A stretch of 64,000 nucleotides of DNA from Pseudomonas sp. GM21 (GCF_000282215.1 NZ_AKJS01000016.1:1-64000); one strand, 5' to 3'; positions 17,350-26,960 are shown, counted from the first letter of the stretch. Program-made: numbers and translations. The notes: a model not told the origin generated them from the letters alone.

Positions 17350-18645
17350 ATGACAGGCTTTTTGTCGCCTTACCGAGTACTTGATCTATGTGATGAGCGC
17401 GGTCTGCTCGCCGGGCAAATGCTTGCGAAGCTGGGAGCTGATGTGGTTCAGGTCGAGCCGCTCGGGGGCTCTACTGCGCGGGGAATCGCACCTTTTTCCG
17501 ACGATGCTGCACCAGGAGACAATTCCTTTTTCTGGTCTGCCTATGCGGCATCCAAGCGCAGCCTTGCACTTGACCTGGATCGCCCAGAAGGGCGTACGTT
17601 GCTTGGCCAGCTGCTTGAACAGGCGGATTTCCTCATCGAATCCGCCGATCAAGCGCAGCGCCAGGCCTGGGGCCTGGATGTGGATGAGATCAGGCTGCGC
17701 TACCCTAAACTTATCCATGTCTCGATATCCGCGTTTGGTCGCGAAGGGCCCAAGGCAGATTATGCCGCAAGTGATCTGACCATCTGGGCCGCTGGCGGCC
17801 CCCTGTTACCCAGTCGAGATGGCGTCCGCCCGCCAGTACGCATGAGTATCGGCCAAAGCTGGTCCAATGCGGCCTCCGATGCCGCCGGTGGTGCGTTGCT
17901 TGCGCATCATGCAAGGTTGCGCAGCGGACGTGGCCAGCACGTGGATGTGTCTGCTCAACAATCGGCAGCGCTATGTACGCTATCGGCGTCGCTCGCAGCG
18001 CCAATAGGGCATCCGGACTTTTCAATCCCCGGCGCCGCACGGCCGGAGCCCAAGCAAACGGCACCGAAAAAGCAACTTGACCTCAGTGGCAGTGGCGCGC
18101 GCACCCGTCGTTCAAAGTGGACGGTGCTCGATGGTCTTGTGGAAATGCACATAGGTCTTGGACCGGCAGGTGGTCGGTTCGCCAACAATCTGTTTCGTTG
18201 GCTACACAGTGAGCAGGCCTGTGATAACGACATCGCGGCCTGGGACTGGATTACTTTGCCCCAACGCATACTGGCCGAAGAAATCAGCGAAGCCGATCTG
18301 GAGCGCGCGCGCACGCAAGTGGCGGCCTTTTTTGCTCGTTTCACCAAAGACCAACTGATGGAAAAGGCTATTGAGCATCGCCTGCTGTGTGCGCCCATCG
18401 CCTCGACCCAGGATCTGCTCAATAGCCGGCAACTTGCAGCGCGGGAATTCTTCGAGACGGTCACCGAACCTTCTGGCGCTGAACGTACGTTGCCGGGCGC
18501 ATTCGTTACGGGTGTGAACCCCGGCACCGTCGCACTCAAACCGGCACCCACTCTGGGTCAACACAGTGCTGCGGTGTTGCAGGACTGGTTGGGGTTATCG
18601 ACTGAGGCGATCGCTGAAATCAAGGCAAAGGGAGTGGTTGTATGA
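17350..18645 (+). CDS. Family III CoA-transferase homologue lacking the catalytic Asp
   Basis: This 431-residue CaiB/BaiF-family protein has the N-terminal Rossmann-like motif LDLCDERGLLAGQMLAKLGADVVQVE, the SKRSLALDLDRPEG element and SGRGQHVDVS. Counting back from the (S/T)GxG motif to the position of the covalent aspartate (Asp169 in formyl-CoA transferase), this protein has Trp/Gln (GQSWSN) where the next gene's product has Asp. It should therefore not form the acyl anhydride itself. The reading frame overlaps the next gene by 4 bases (ATGA), so a heteromer with that active subunit is the simplest reading. GGAGG precedes the start. Confidence 0.85.
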   Translation: MTGFLSPYRVLDLCDERGLLAGQMLAKLGADVVQVEPLGGSTARGIAPFSDDAAPGDNSFFWSAYAASKRSLALDLDRPEGRTLLGQLLEQADFLIESADQAQRQAWGLDVDEIRLRYPKLIHVSISAFGREGPKADYAASDLTIWAAGGPLLPSRDGVRPPVRMSIGQSWSNAASDAAGGALLAHHARLRSGRGQHVDVSAQQSAALCTLSASLAAPIGHPDFSIPGAARPEPKQTAPKKQLDLSGSGARTRRSKWTVLDGLVEMHIGLGPAGGRFANNLFRWLHSEQACDNDIAAWDWITLPQRILAEEISEADLERARTQVAAFFARFTKDQLMEKAIEHRLLCAPIASTQDLLNSRQLAAREFFETVTEPSGAERTLPGAFVTGVNPGTVALKPAPTLGQHSAAVLQDWLGLSTEAIAEIKAKGVVV

Positions 18646-19877
18646 GTCCTGTGAATCAATCTCCGGCGCTGGAGGGTTTGCGCGTCCTCGATTTCGCCTG
18701 GGCCGTGGCCGGTCCGGTGGTGGGGCGGGCGCTGGCTGATTTTGGCGCGACGGTACTGCGTGTGGAGTCAAGCCAGCGGATCGAAACAGCACGCATGATG
18801 GGGCCGTTTCCTGGCGGAAAACTCGACCTGCAGAAGTCCGGTCTGTTCGAAAACTGCAATGCCGGCAAGCTCGGGTTGACGCTGAATCTGACCCGGGAAG
18901 AGGCCAGAGACATCGTTCGTGAGCTTGTCCGCGATTGGGCCGATGTGGTGATTGAATCATTTGCGCCGGGGCAGATGCAGTCATGGGGTCTGGACTACGA
19001 GCATTTGTCGCAGATCAAGCCGGAGCTGATCATGGTCAGCTCATCACTCATGGGGCAGGCCGGCCCGTGGTCCGGCTTTGCCGGTTTCGGGAATGTCGGT
19101 GCCGCGATTTCCGGCTACCAGGCGATCGTCGGCTGGCCAGATGCTCCGCCGGTAGGGCCGTTTGGCCCTTATACGGATTTCACAGCGCCCCGTTTCTCGT
19201 TGGTGAGCCTGCTGGCGGCGCTTGATCACCGTCGCCGCACGGGGCAGGGGTGCTGGCTCGACGTGGCCCAGGCGGAATCGGGCATCCAGTTTCAGGCGCC
19301 CTACATTGCCCGCTGCGCAGCCACTGGTCAGAGCGTCACACCGCAAGGCAACCGGGACGAAAGCATGGCCCCCCATGGCGTGTTTTGTTGCACATCGCTT
19401 ACACCGAATGAAGAGGGTTGGGTGGCTATCGCGGTACGCGATGACAGCGAGTGGCAAAGGTTTGCAGCACTCCTGGGATCGGAGGCTGGCGATCCTGTCT
19501 TTGCCACGCTTGCGGGGCGCAAGGCCCACGAAGAGCAGGTTGAACGACTGGTCTGCGAATGGGCCGCTACACAGACGCCGCTGCAAGTCGAAGCAGCCCT
19601 GCAGGCGATCGGGGTGGCCGCTCACAACGTGGCATCCTCCCATGACATGGTGGCCGACCCGCAACTTCAGGCGCGTCGGCATTTCATTACGCTTGCGCAT
19701 GAATTGATGGGCGAGACCACCATCGAAAATGCCCGTTATCAACTGTCGGAAACCCCCGCACAGCAACTTCGCGCGGCGCCTCATTTTGGTCGAGACAATG
19801 AACAGGTGCTGGGGGAGTTTCTCGGCTATTCAAGCGAGAAAATCCATGCGTTGGCCCAGGCCGGTATTTTGAAGTGA
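18642..19877 (+). CDS. Family III CoA-transferase, catalytic subunit
   Basis: This 411-residue CaiB/BaiF-family CoA-transferase contains FAWAVAGPVVGRALADFGATVLRVES, the catalytic aspartate in PYTDFTAPR exactly 21 residues before TGQGCWLDV, and a C-terminal FGRDNEQVLGEFLGYS. It is translationally coupled to the preceding Asp-less homologue. Together they probably move CoA from succinyl-CoA or a pathway CoA ester to a carboxylate intermediate, as the two-subunit benzylsuccinate CoA-transferase BbsEF does. The MaoC-type hydratase genes that follow suggest that the new CoA ester enters beta-oxidation directly. Confidence 0.88.
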   Translation: MSPVNQSPALEGLRVLDFAWAVAGPVVGRALADFGATVLRVESSQRIETARMMGPFPGGKLDLQKSGLFENCNAGKLGLTLNLTREEARDIVRELVRDWADVVIESFAPGQMQSWGLDYEHLSQIKPELIMVSSSLMGQAGPWSGFAGFGNVGAAISGYQAIVGWPDAPPVGPFGPYTDFTAPRFSLVSLLAALDHRRRTGQGCWLDVAQAESGIQFQAPYIARCAATGQSVTPQGNRDESMAPHGVFCCTSLTPNEEGWVAIAVRDDSEWQRFAALLGSEAGDPVFATLAGRKAHEEQVERLVCEWAATQTPLQVEAALQAIGVAAHNVASSHDMVADPQLQARRHFITLAHELMGETTIENARYQLSETPAQQLRAAPHFGRDNEQVLGEFLGYSSEKIHALAQAGILK

Positions 19878-19886
19878 GGGCATGCC

Positions 19887-20471
19887 TTGAGTGACGAATG
19901 GAAAGATGCCTGGCAGCCGGTGATCGATCGTATTGGCGAGAGCCTGACGTCAGAGGATGTGAAGTGGGCGCCTGATCTGGTAGAGGCGGGCGCCATCCGA
20001 CGCTGGCTCGAGCCACTGGAATTCGACTGTGCGCTGCATGACGATCGCCAAGTGGCGCAAGCCCAGGGTTATCTTGATGTTGTGGCGCCAATGACCAGTC
20101 TGGGCACCTTCGCGGCGCCCCGCTTGCGTTCCCCAGGCTCAAGCTTGTTCACCGAGGCCGACCGCAATGCCCAGCCACATGTGCGCTCCTTGCGCCCACC
20201 ATTGCCGGCAGAGGCGCCGTCGGTCAGCGGCTACTTCGCGACTGACATCGAGTTTGAATTCCTGCGCGCAGTAACGGTTGGCGAAAGACTGGGGCGGCGC
20301 GGTTTGCGCCTGGTGGCCTGTGTCCCCAAGGAAACCAAGGTAGGACGAGGCGCATTCGTTACCTTCGAAGTGGAAACTGTTTCCTCGCTGGGGGATGTCG
20401 TGTCGCGCATGCGTTACGGGCTGTTCTGCTACAACCCTCATCCAGAACCCTCTCTTGGAACCGTCTCATGA
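19887..20471 (+). CDS. MaoC-like hydratase subunit (N-terminal-type hot-dog domain)
   Basis: This 194-residue protein is of the FAS1-like/MaoC N-terminal dehydratase family. It starts with TTG, with GAGGGC about 6 bases ahead. Readable features are VAPMTSLGTFAAP, TDIEFEFLRAVTVGERL and GAFVTFEVETVSSLGDVVSRMRYG. It has no hydratase-2 Asp/His motif of its own. The stop overlaps the start of a second MaoC gene, which carries that motif, so the two should form a heteromeric enoyl-CoA hydratase like ChsH1-ChsH2. The gene lies downstream of the CoA-transferase pair in the same operon. Confidence 0.82.
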   Translation: MSDEWKDAWQPVIDRIGESLTSEDVKWAPDLVEAGAIRRWLEPLEFDCALHDDRQVAQAQGYLDVVAPMTSLGTFAAPRLRSPGSSLFTEADRNAQPHVRSLRPPLPAEAPSVSGYFATDIEFEFLRAVTVGERLGRRGLRLVACVPKETKVGRGAFVTFEVETVSSLGDVVSRMRYGLFCYNPHPEPSLGTVS

Positions 20472-20899
20472 ATCAACGCTTTTGGGATGATGTGCATGAA
20501 GGCGACACGCTCAAGCCCCTGGCGTTCCCACTGACCGTTTACCGACTTGTGGTTGCAGCCGGTGCTAACCGCGACTTCAATGCGATTCATCACAACTCGG
20601 AATTTGCGAAGGCCTCAGGTGCTCCGGAAATCTATGCCAATACCCTGTTTTTGCAAGGGATGTGGGAGCGTTCTGTCCGTGAGTACATTGGCCTGGCTGG
20701 CACCATTCATACGCTCAGCGGGTTTCGTATGAAGAGCTTCAACTGTGTCGGTGACACTGTGACGGTACATGGCAAGGTCAAACGCAAGTGGCGTGAAGAC
20801 GATCGTCACTTGCTGGAGATCACGCTTTGGTCGGCCAATAGCCATGGTGTATCGGTCGGGCCGGGTGCGATGGTTGTCGGCTTGCCCGTGCGAGGTTGA
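20468..20899 (+). CDS. MaoC-like enoyl-CoA hydratase, catalytic subunit
   Basis: This 143-residue single hot-dog domain protein carries the hydratase-2 signature AGANRDFNAIHHNSEFAK. Asp and His in D-x-N-x-I-H are the likely catalytic dyad. The start (ATGA overlap with the previous stop) shows translational coupling to the MaoC N-type subunit. The expected reaction is hydration of a 2-enoyl-CoA to a 3-hydroxyacyl-CoA in the cytoplasm. This is the step before retro-aldol cleavage by a Cys-less thiolase-like protein or oxidation by one of the SDRs. Confidence 0.85.
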   Translation: MNQRFWDDVHEGDTLKPLAFPLTVYRLVVAAGANRDFNAIHHNSEFAKASGAPEIYANTLFLQGMWERSVREYIGLAGTIHTLSGFRMKSFNCVGDTVTVHGKVKRKWREDDRHLLEITLWSANSHGVSVGPGAMVVGLPVRG

Positions 20900-20999
20900 G
20901 GTCGCCAGCGCAGGCCGACTGTTACGCTTGCCGGGCCCGGAGTTGCAATAGCTCATTCATATATCGTTGAAAGCAACACAACAATAATAAGGACTATCC

Positions 21000-22313
21000 A
21001 TGAGCAGAGTAGATGACGACAGGTTCTTCGACCCGGTAATAGAGACAATGCCGCGTGAAGAAATCGAGCGACTGCAGGAGGCCCGCGTCCTGCAATTGTT
21101 ACCTTACGCCTATAGCCATTCACCACTGGTGCGCGAGGTGTGGGACGCAGCCGGCGTCAAACCCGAAGATATTCGCACTCTGGCTGACTTTCGGGAGAAA
21201 GTGCCCTTTATCGACAAAGACATTATTCGCAATTTCCGTGACCGCCATGGCGACCCTTACGGTGGGTTGGCCTGTGCGGCTCCACCGAAATTGCGCGGTG
21301 TCGGTTTCACCTCGGGAACCACCGGCGACCCAACGCCCTTGCCGCGCTCGGATTTCCATGTGGCGATTGCAGGGCTCAAGCGCGAACTCTGGCACATGGG
21401 TGTACGCGCTACCGATTATTTTACCTATGCCTTGTTCACCTTCCGCGAAGGCATGATGACCGATAGGTGGCTGGACTCGGGCATGCGGCCGATCGCCCTC
21501 CAGCACTCGCCGGACCAAATGCCATATCTGGTGCAGGTTTCTCGGCAGTTTCGCCCCAAGGCAATGTTCATGCTCTCCACGCCATTGGTCATGGCCCTTG
21601 AGCACTATCAAAAGAACACCGGAGATGACCTGCGCGAGGCTTTTTCTTCGTACGGTGGTGTTGTATTCGGCGGCGAGCAGGTTAGCCCGCATTGCCGTCA
21701 GGTTGTCGAAGCCTGGGGGCTTGAGATCTTCGAGCTCACTTCGCTTGGCGACATCAGCACCGCCATGGAGTGCAAGGCCCATGACGGCATGCATGCCTGG
21801 GAAGACCTGGCGATGATCGAGCACCTGGATCCGTCCTCAAATGCTTCGGTGGCTGACGGCGAGCGGGGGGAACTCGTGGTAACCGCATTGCTCGATGATG
21901 TGGCGCCATTGATACGCTATCGCACTGATGACTTGATACGGTTCACGCGTAAACCTTGCACTTGCGGACGCACCCACGGGCGTTTTAAACCGATCGGGCG
22001 TAAAGGTGATGAGATGTTTATTCAAGGGCGTTCGATTCTGCCCGTGGATATTTTCCCACTGATGGAACAGTTTCCTGAAGCCCATGCCGGCCTGTTCCAA
22101 ATGGTGCGGCCGCAGCGTGAGATGGATGCCCTGACTTTGCGCGTCGGATACGACGAAAGCGCATTGACCGATGGCGCCCAGGCGCTGGGCGCACGTATTG
22201 CCGACACGTTGACATTGACGTTGCGGGTGCCGGTGATCGTTGAAACGGTCAGCAACGAATCACTGCTGAAAAGCGGTCCACCACATAAAATTCCGCGGGT
22301 CGTGAAAGCTTGA
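21000..22313 (+). CDS. PaaK-like CoA ligase (adenylate-forming)
   Basis: This 437-residue protein is similar to phenylacetate-CoA ligases. The phosphate-binding loop is GFTSGTTGDPTPLP. Other marks are the ELTSLGDISTAMEC region replacing the usual YG-E motif, IRYRTDDLIRF with the adenine/ribose-binding Asp, CTCGRTHGRFKPIGRKGDEMFIQG, and a C-terminal Lys in SGPPHKIPRV. AAGGAC precedes the ATG. It ends the operon that begins at 17350, or has its own start in the 100-base gap. It would activate an aromatic or alicyclic carboxylic acid to its CoA ester; the real acid is unknown. Confidence 0.83.
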   Translation: MSRVDDDRFFDPVIETMPREEIERLQEARVLQLLPYAYSHSPLVREVWDAAGVKPEDIRTLADFREKVPFIDKDIIRNFRDRHGDPYGGLACAAPPKLRGVGFTSGTTGDPTPLPRSDFHVAIAGLKRELWHMGVRATDYFTYALFTFREGMMTDRWLDSGMRPIALQHSPDQMPYLVQVSRQFRPKAMFMLSTPLVMALEHYQKNTGDDLREAFSSYGGVVFGGEQVSPHCRQVVEAWGLEIFELTSLGDISTAMECKAHDGMHAWEDLAMIEHLDPSSNASVADGERGELVVTALLDDVAPLIRYRTDDLIRFTRKPCTCGRTHGRFKPIGRKGDEMFIQGRSILPVDIFPLMEQFPEAHAGLFQMVRPQREMDALTLRVGYDESALTDGAQALGARIADTLTLTLRVPVIVETVSNESLLKSGPPHKIPRVVKA

Positions 22314-22730
22314 ATAAAGTACATCTCTCGTCAGCCGCAGCCCTGATGGCTGTGTGTCGGTCATTGTCGTGGGGCGTCTGGCGTGCGCCTTGCAGGCCCG
22401 TCTCCTACGGCTAAATCGAGATCACCACCACCTGCTAGGAACTTCTCAAGGCACATTTGACGCGCACGCATCGTTGCTCACACAGCGGTGGGTGTGCGTT
22501 TTTTCGTCTGAAATCTTCCCGGGCCTAAATCGTTGTCGGACAATGGTCGAAATCGTGTTGACGATTAATCAGGTATAGGATTAGGATGATTAACACGTTA
22601 ATTCGACATTCCTGGCGATTTCCGGGAGAGGTAGAAGACGCTGAGGGCCGAAGTCAGGTCCTGCTGGACCCAAGCACTAAACACAAAAACACATCACTTA
22701 TAAAAATCTAGAATGTTTTGGGGGCTTTGA
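22314..22730. other. Intergenic region before the DUF1302/DUF1329 genes
   Basis: No gene is seen. The region holds a terminator-like hairpin (22460-22505) closing the upstream operon. An AT-rich stretch at 22560-22605 contains a poor (9/12) palindrome version ending in ATGATT (22586-22591), in the expected promoter region of the DUF1302 gene. Confidence 0.5.
22460..22505 (+). terminator. Probable rho-independent terminator
   Basis: ACGCGCAC pairs with GTGTGCGT (7 of 8) across a 24-base loop and is followed by six T residues. The loop is long, so strength is uncertain. Confidence 0.5.
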
Positions 22731-24389
22731 ATGAGTAATGGCAGGCTTTTTCGTCGACAACTCGATTGTCGTGCAGCAGTTCGGTGGGCGAGCATTTGCA
22801 TGGCTGCTGGAGTAATACTCCCAGCCGCAGCAATGGACTTCGACACGGGTGTCGACGGCCTGAGCGCACGCTTTGACAATACGTTGCGTTATAACTATGC
22901 GCAGCGGGTGGACGGCATTGACAATCGCATCGGACGCTCGGCAACCGCAAACCAGAGTGATTATAAGTTCCATTCAGGGGATAAAGTCACCAATCGCCTG
23001 GACTTGCTGTCAGAGCTGGAAGTGGACTGGAAAGAGACGGTCGGGATGCGTGTGTCGGGGGCCGGATGGTACGACAATGCCTACGATGACGATTCGGTAA
23101 AGAAAAACCCTGCATTTCCCGGTCAAACCAGCTACGACAACAACCGTTATTCAAACTACACCGATCGCTACTACCATGGCCCGTCGGGTGAGTGGCTCGA
23201 TGCCTTCGCCTATACCAACTTCACCATCGCCGACCGGCCATTGAACGTGAAGGCGGGTCGTCATGTGGTTTACTGGGGTAACTCGCTCTTCACTCAGAGT
23301 GGTATTTCCTATAGCCAACACCCGATCGATGGGGCCAAGTCCGCGTCGACCCCGGGTATCGAAACCCGCGAAACCTTCCGGCCGCTCAATCAGATCTCTT
23401 CGACTGCCCAGGTCACCGACAACGTCTCGGTCGGCGCTCAATACTATCTGGACTGGGAATCCATTCGCATTCCAGAAGGCGGTACCTATCTGGGCAGTGC
23501 GGATTTCCTTCTTAATGGTCCGGACAGGTTTGGCGGGTTTTCGCCTTTGGCTGGCCTGCGCGTTGGAGATTCGCTGGGTCCAGACCACAAGAGCGGTAAC
23601 TGGGGGCTCTCTACCAAGATCACCATACCTGAGTTCAACGCCTCGACTATCGGTCTCTACTACCGTGAGTTCGACGAAAAGAACGGCTTCTGGGTGACGC
23701 TTGACCCGCAGAACCCTCGCGCCCTGCGTGCCGTGTTCCCACGCGATACCAAGCTCATCGGTGTGAGCCTGGACACTACGGCTGGGCCATTCGCCATCGG
23801 TGCTGAAATCAGTACCCGACGTAATGCCGGCCTGAGCACTGTAGGCTTTTCGCGCACCAACGAGGGTGCTCGGGGTGATACGTGGCACGGCTTGGTCAAC
23901 ACCATCGTCGGCCTGCCGAACAGCCCGTTGTGGGATACCGGTACGTTCGTTGCTGAGGTGACTTACGACTATCTGGAGAAGGTCACCGAGAACGAAAATC
24001 TGTTTAATGGTGAAAACACCAGGAACTGCCCACTGGGCAAAGAGGCTGGTTGCGCCACGCGTGATGCGTGGGGCTTCAACATGAGCCTTACACCTCAGTA
24101 CCTGCAGATATTGCCGGGTGTCGACCTCAACGTCCCCTTCACATTTGGTGGCGGCTTGTCAGGTAACACCGCTGACTTTGGTGGTACCAGCGAGGGTGCA
24201 TTTACCTATTCGGCCGGTCTTTCCGCAGACATCCAAAAGACTTGGACCACTTCTTTGGTGTGGGCTGACTCCACTGCCGACATTCACGGCGGTGTGGGTG
24301 CCAACGGTGTGAGCACTGCTTACGGCGCTGGCGCTTGGCAGACCACCGACCGTGGCCGAGTGACCTTGACCGTTAAGACTTCCTTCTGA
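22731..24389 (+). CDS. DUF1302 outer-membrane protein (porin-like)
   Basis: This 552-residue exported protein has a long N-terminal signal (hydrophobic ASICMAAGVILPAAAM, cleavage near residue 35). The mature start is FDTGVDGLSARFDNTLRYNYAQRV and the rest is a regular beta-strand pattern with aromatic girdles, ending with Phe (TVKTSF), as outer-membrane barrels do. This fits the DUF1302 family, often found beside DUF1329 genes in clusters for hydrophobic compounds such as steroids and terpenoids. The stop is 14 bases before the DUF1329 gene. A role in uptake of a poorly soluble substrate is inferred; no direct function is established. Confidence 0.85.
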   Translation: MSNGRLFRRQLDCRAAVRWASICMAAGVILPAAAMDFDTGVDGLSARFDNTLRYNYAQRVDGIDNRIGRSATANQSDYKFHSGDKVTNRLDLLSELEVDWKETVGMRVSGAGWYDNAYDDDSVKKNPAFPGQTSYDNNRYSNYTDRYYHGPSGEWLDAFAYTNFTIADRPLNVKAGRHVVYWGNSLFTQSGISYSQHPIDGAKSASTPGIETRETFRPLNQISSTAQVTDNVSVGAQYYLDWESIRIPEGGTYLGSADFLLNGPDRFGGFSPLAGLRVGDSLGPDHKSGNWGLSTKITIPEFNASTIGLYYREFDEKNGFWVTLDPQNPRALRAVFPRDTKLIGVSLDTTAGPFAIGAEISTRRNAGLSTVGFSRTNEGARGDTWHGLVNTIVGLPNSPLWDTGTFVAEVTYDYLEKVTENENLFNGENTRNCPLGKEAGCATRDAWGFNMSLTPQYLQILPGVDLNVPFTFGGGLSGNTADFGGTSEGAFTYSAGLSADIQKTWTTSLVWADSTADIHGGVGANGVSTAYGAGAWQTTDRGRVTLTVKTSF

Positions 24390-24403
24390 ACCAGGAGCAC
24401 GAC

Positions 24404-25783
24404 ATGATCATTTCACCAAGAATAATGGTTGCGACACTTTCGCTCGCCGTTGCGTCGGCCGCTTTTGCCCAGCCTACACCAGAAGAAATCAAGCAGTTGG
24501 GAACCACCCTGACTCCCTGGGGTGCGGAAATTGCCGGGAACAAGGAGGGGACTATTCCCGCCTATACCGGTGGGGTCAAACCACCACCTGGCTCGAGCCC
24601 GGGCGAAAGCAAGCCAGTGGATCCGTACCCTGGTGAAAAGCCGCTGTTCAGCATTACCAACCAGAACCTGGACCAGTACGCCGACAAGCTGACCGTCGGC
24701 ACCAAGGTACTTTTCAAGCGGTTTCCTGAATACCGCATCGATGTATACCCTACGCACCGCAGCTTTGGGAGTTTGACGGACGCCCAAAGCAAGGCTGCGT
24801 TGGCCAACGCCAATAACCCGCAATGCAGTACATCGCCTGATGGTGTCGGGTTGCGTGGGTGCTGGGGAGCTACCCCATTCCCGATTCCGAAAACCGGTTA
24901 TGAAGCCATGTGGAATGCGCTGACTCACCAGACGGGGACTTACACGACGCGGATGAGAAGCTATTTTGTCGACTCCAGCGGCTCCCAAATCATGACCAAC
25001 GATGGTGAGCTTTTCTCGGATTACCCATACTGGGATCAGAAGGTAACCCCTTATCAAGGGGCTGGCGAAACCTATTACCGGTTTATTACCAAGACCGTTG
25101 CACCCTCTCGTGATGCGGGTCAGAAAACCCTGATCTGGTACCCGTTGGCGGCGGAAACGGAGGCCCAACGCACTTGGTCCTACACCACAGGTCAACGCCG
25201 CACCCGTCTGGCACCTGAACTTAGCTACGACACACCGGCTGCATCACTGTCCGGTGCAATGAACTACGACGAGATTGGGCTTTTCGCTGGGCGCATGGAC
25301 CGGTTCGATTTCAAACTGGTCGGGCGTCAAGAGATGTACGTGCCTTATAACCAGTATAAATATCTGAGCATGAAAACCAGTGATGTGCTGGGCAAGCAGT
25401 TTGTCAACCCGGAAGCGGTGCGCTGGGAACTGCATCGAGTGTGGGTTGTCAAGGCGACGCGCAAGGCGGGTGTGCGCCACATCGCTGCCGAGCGTAACTT
25501 CTATATCGACGAGGACTCCTGGACGCTGATGGCATCAGATGCCACCGATGATGCGGGCAAGGTGTTCCGGGTGGGTTTATCCAACACCAAAAATCAGTAT
25601 CTACGACGCGCAGATGGCACCGCCGGCATGTGGAACAGTGTCGTGACCACCTACGACCTCAACAAGGGACAGTACCTTATGAGCAGTATGGTCAATGACC
25701 CTGAGTGCTATCTGAAAATGACCGAAGGCAAACCCGACTACACCTACCGTTCGGAATCGATGGCCGGTACCGGCGTACGCTGA
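24404..25783 (+). CDS. DUF1329 exported protein (LolB-like fold family)
   Basis: This 459-residue protein has a clear signal peptide (MIISPRIMVATLSLAVASAAFA). The mature protein starts with the family hallmark TPEEIKQLGTTLTPWGAEIAGNKEGTIPAYTGG. It contains YPTHRSFG, IWYPLAAETEAQRTWSYTTGQRRTRLAPEL and RHIAAERNFYIDEDSW. CAGGAG precedes the ATG. The family has a lipoprotein-localisation-like fold and almost always accompanies DUF1302 barrels. The two probably form a periplasmic/outer-membrane uptake pair for the hydrophobic substrate. A strong terminator ends this two-gene unit. Confidence 0.88.
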   Translation: MIISPRIMVATLSLAVASAAFAQPTPEEIKQLGTTLTPWGAEIAGNKEGTIPAYTGGVKPPPGSSPGESKPVDPYPGEKPLFSITNQNLDQYADKLTVGTKVLFKRFPEYRIDVYPTHRSFGSLTDAQSKAALANANNPQCSTSPDGVGLRGCWGATPFPIPKTGYEAMWNALTHQTGTYTTRMRSYFVDSSGSQIMTNDGELFSDYPYWDQKVTPYQGAGETYYRFITKTVAPSRDAGQKTLIWYPLAAETEAQRTWSYTTGQRRTRLAPELSYDTPAASLSGAMNYDEIGLFAGRMDRFDFKLVGRQEMYVPYNQYKYLSMKTSDVLGKQFVNPEAVRWELHRVWVVKATRKAGVRHIAAERNFYIDEDSWTLMASDATDDAGKVFRVGLSNTKNQYLRRADGTAGMWNSVVTTYDLNKGQYLMSSMVNDPECYLKMTEGKPDYTYRSESMAGTGVR

Positions 25784-25801
25784 TTCACCTGCTTGACCTT
25801 C

Positions 25802-25840
25802 AACCGCAGTTCAGATCTTTCTGAACTGCGGTTTTTTTTT
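25802..25840 (+). terminator. Strong rho-independent terminator
   Basis: A perfect 14-base stem (AACCGCAGTTCAGA/TCTGAACTGCGGTT), a 4-base loop and a run of T follow the DUF1329 gene. Confidence 0.92.
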
Positions 25841-25951
25841 GCGCCAGGCATGGTGCATGCGCGTAAGCGCAAACCAGCCTGGCTGTGGTGACCTGGTTGG
25901 GATCTTGTTGGTGACTTGGAGGTGAACTCATCTACAGCCAGCCACGGGACG

Positions 25952-26860
25952 TTATTGCGCTGAGAACCTTGTGGCAAAACTCCGGGCAGCCTGCCAGAAG
26001 CTGCGTCGTACCACGCCTAGCGAATTGCTCTTCAGTCGCGCCACTTGTAGCCAGCAGCCGTCGACATCAAGGACGCGGACACAGGTATGGCCTGATGGGG
26101 CGACCGAGCCGCCCAATGCAGTGGCCAGGGCAATGCGAACAGGCGTATCGATGTCTTCGCTGAGTGTTCGTGCCTGCAGATTCAATTCGGGAAAGTGCCC
26201 GATGGCCACCTCTGCCGCCAACGCCTGAGTCACCACATCGTCATACAGCGCCGGGTTCAATCGCCGTGGAAACACCGAAAGTGTTCGTCCCTCCAGTTGT
26301 GCCAGGCGCACACCCGGCACAGCGGCAAGCGGATCGTGTTGGTCCAGGATCAGCTCGACGTACACCGGGCAAATCGACATTTGGTCAACAATGGCTGGGT
26401 CCAGGTCAAAGGTGCCAATAAAAAAGGCGAGATCGAGAATGCCTTGTTGCAAGCGTCCTATCAGGCTCTCCGAAACGCTGTGTTCTACTGATATGTCGTT
26501 ATGCGCACCAAGCTTGGCGTCTTGCATGATCTTCAAGATGACTGCGTCAACGCCGCTGGGAGGCAAGCCGATGTGCAAGGTGTCCTTGGCCCGGTTGGCT
26601 AGCGTTGCGACTTGAGCCAGTACCATAGCAGTCTGGTGGCGCAAGGGCGCTGCGATTTCCAGTAACTCAGCGCCCCAGGGGGTCAGATCCAGTCGGCGAC
26701 CTGAGCGATCAAGCAAGCGTACCCCCAGTTGTTCTTCCAGCTTGCGCACCTGAGCCGAAAGCCAGGGTTGCGCCACGCCCAGCTCGCGTGCAGCCAGAGT
26801 GAAAGAGCCGGCTTGGGCAACGGCGGCAAACTCAATCAATAAGCGTGTGTCTTTTATCAT
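25952..26860 (-). CDS. LysR-family transcriptional regulator
   Basis: This 302-residue LysR regulator has the N-terminal helix-turn-helix FAAVAQAGSFTLAARELGVAQPWLSAQVRKLEEQLGVRLLDRSGRR and an effector-binding domain of usual length. The Met at 26860 (MIKDTRLL) is chosen over an earlier in-frame Met because it gives the canonical LysR N-terminus. A perfect palindrome (26945-26960) lies 85 bases upstream of this start. The gene is divergent from the CoA-transferase gene at 27201, across 340 bases, and probably regulates it. Confidence 0.88.
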   Translation of the reverse strand: MIKDTRLLIEFAAVAQAGSFTLAARELGVAQPWLSAQVRKLEEQLGVRLLDRSGRRLDLTPWGAELLEIAAPLRHQTAMVLAQVATLANRAKDTLHIGLPPSGVDAVILKIMQDAKLGAHNDISVEHSVSESLIGRLQQGILDLAFFIGTFDLDPAIVDQMSICPVYVELILDQHDPLAAVPGVRLAQLEGRTLSVFPRRLNPALYDDVVTQALAAEVAIGHFPELNLQARTLSEDIDTPVRIALATALGGSVAPSGHTCVRVLDVDGCWLQVARLKSNSLGVVRRSFWQAARSFATRFSAQ

Positions 26861-26944
26861 GGTCGGGTTGCCTGAGAAGGTCGTTGCGCGGGTTCGCTCC
26901 TTCTGCGCTTGCAGCTTAGTCTGTTGAATCGCGTGTGCGTTGAC

Positions 26945-26960
26945 AATCATTAATATGATT
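26945..26960. promoter_or_regulatory. Perfect operator AATCAT-TAAT-ATGATT
   Basis: A perfect 6-base inverted repeat with a 4-base spacer lies in the LysR/CoA-transferase divergent region. A wider inverted repeat, GACAAT (26942-26947) with ATTGTC (26961-26966), is superimposed on it. Confidence 0.7.
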
